Part shown: piece after piece, positions 63,467 to 64,000 of the stretch
Layout: each line of letters opens with the position of its first letter
Position numbering within the stretch: position 1 is the stretch's first letter
Assembly (NCBI RefSeq): GCF_900186125.1
Contig: NZ_FYBQ01000008.1
Span: 78,617-142,616 of the forward strand
Origin: Listeria goaensis
Lineage (GTDB): Bacteria > Bacillota > Bacilli > Lactobacillales > Listeriaceae
Direction: 5' to 3'
DNA: 64,000 bases
Made by a program: the position numbers and the translations under genes
Notes under the pieces: generated by a model
Databases searched by the model: none
What the model was told of the DNA's origin: nothing
What the model saw: only the letters and a program-made list of their open reading frames with translations

Positions 63467-64000
63467 TTATCTCACTCCTTTTGGTATAAACTGTTTGTCT
63501 AAATTCAAAATCCAGAATAAATCATCCGTCCCTGTCCGCGCTCGTAAATCTCTAGGAATTGATACTTTCATTTTCGCATCATAATAATTAATTTCTCCTG
63601 TTTTTAAATTTTTATAATAGTGAATTTTCCCTTTTCCTAAGCTCGTTTCATAACTATAAATGGATTCCATTTTTGCCCAGTCTGATATTGAACTGCCATC
63701 TTTCGTTAATTCCGAAACTAGCTTAGAATCTTTTAATTGACTTCCTGCTATAATCGGATTAGAATTTTCTAAAATATCACCTTTAATTAAAGACTCTTTA
63801 TATTTTTGAAAATCTTTTATACTTTTAGCCCCACTACCACCCTTATACGTCTTACTCCCACGAGCTATCGCAACGCCTAGGCCTACGCCTGATAATGCCG
63901 ACATAATGCCGGATTCGGCTAGTTGGCCTTCCCAGTCCTCCACATACGCAGAAGCTTGTAAGATGCTCCCTGCCGCACCTGAATACACTTTTCCGTCCAT
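63467..64000 (-). CDS. C-terminal part of a polymorphic toxin, cut by the window edge
   Basis: The frame continues past position 64000, so the start is outside and the ATG at the edge is internal. The first part shown is small-residue-rich (GSILQASAYVEDWEG; SGVGLGVAIARGSKTYKGGS), as in linkers before toxin domains. The last 120 residues (IIAGSQLKDSKLVSELTKDG ... KMKVSIPRDLRARTGTDDLF) form the toxin domain, basic toward the end (NLDKQFIPKGVR). I cannot name the toxin family. An immunity-type gene follows at once. Confidence 0.6.
   Translation of the reverse strand: MDGKVYSGAAGSILQASAYVEDWEGQLAESGIMSALSGVGLGVAIARGSKTYKGGSGAKSIKDFQKYKESLIKGDILENSNPIIAGSQLKDSKLVSELTKDGSSISDWAKMESIYSYETSLGKGKIHYYKNLKTGEINYYDAKMKVSIPRDLRARTGTDDLFWILNLDKQFIPKGVR

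Overview
The window is low-GC Firmicute DNA from Listeria sensu stricto. RpoB and RpoC read as Listeria proteins throughout, the holin is of the listeriaphage A118 type, and an LPXTG internalin-like protein lies next to rpoC. A complete xylRQPAB isoprimeverose/xylose operon points to a xylose-fermenting species (L. seeligeri, L. ivanovii or L. welshimeri type) rather than L. monocytogenes or L. innocua. That species call is inference, not proof.

Layout, left to right. (1) 1-5.2 kb: the end of an M20 amidohydrolase gene with two membrane proteins, a processive glycosyltransferase pair, and two tandem Crp/Fnr regulators. (2) 5.2-11.2 kb: nrdDG under a pair of NrdR-type boxes, an orphan multi-sugar ABC ATPase (MsmX type), a Gfo/Idh/MocA oxidoreductase and a PadR regulator. 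(3) 11.2-18.6 kb: an array of LXG/pre-toxin cassettes of the type VII secretion kind. One long toxin with a WHH nuclease end and its SMI1 immunity gene is followed by at least three truncated or broken toxin fragments with immunity genes. Shared boundary repeats separate the units. (4) 18.8-24.6 kb: housekeeping genes, a compact phage-type lysis cassette (XhlA-like, holin, endolysin) divergent from its probable XRE repressor with two matching operators, and a lipoprotein. (5) 24.7-28.7 kb: 6-phospho-beta-glucosidase, a fumarate-reductase-like flavoprotein lipoprotein, and a histidine phosphatase. (6) 28.8-36.6 kb: the xyl operon with its divergent ROK repressor. (7) 36.6-43.3 kb: sugar-type dehydrogenases with an RpiR regulator, an MhqR/MhqO-like quinone/electrophile pair, a TetR regulator and a second GH1 enzyme. 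(8) 43.3-52.9 kb: the internalin-like protein, rpoC and rpoB. (9) 53-61.4 kb: an Lrp regulator, a small unknown gene and an alpha-mannoside locus (GH38, GH125, GntR/LacI-type regulator, GH92). (10) 61.4-64 kb: a second decaying toxin/immunity tract running off the right edge.

Most of the window is sugar and glycan use plus core genes. The accessory interest lies in the two toxin/immunity tracts and the stand-alone lysis cassette. At least four genes carry disablements: two in-frame stops, one homopolymer frameshift, and one deletion between short direct repeats. No CRISPR array, rRNA, tRNA or insertion sequence was recognised.
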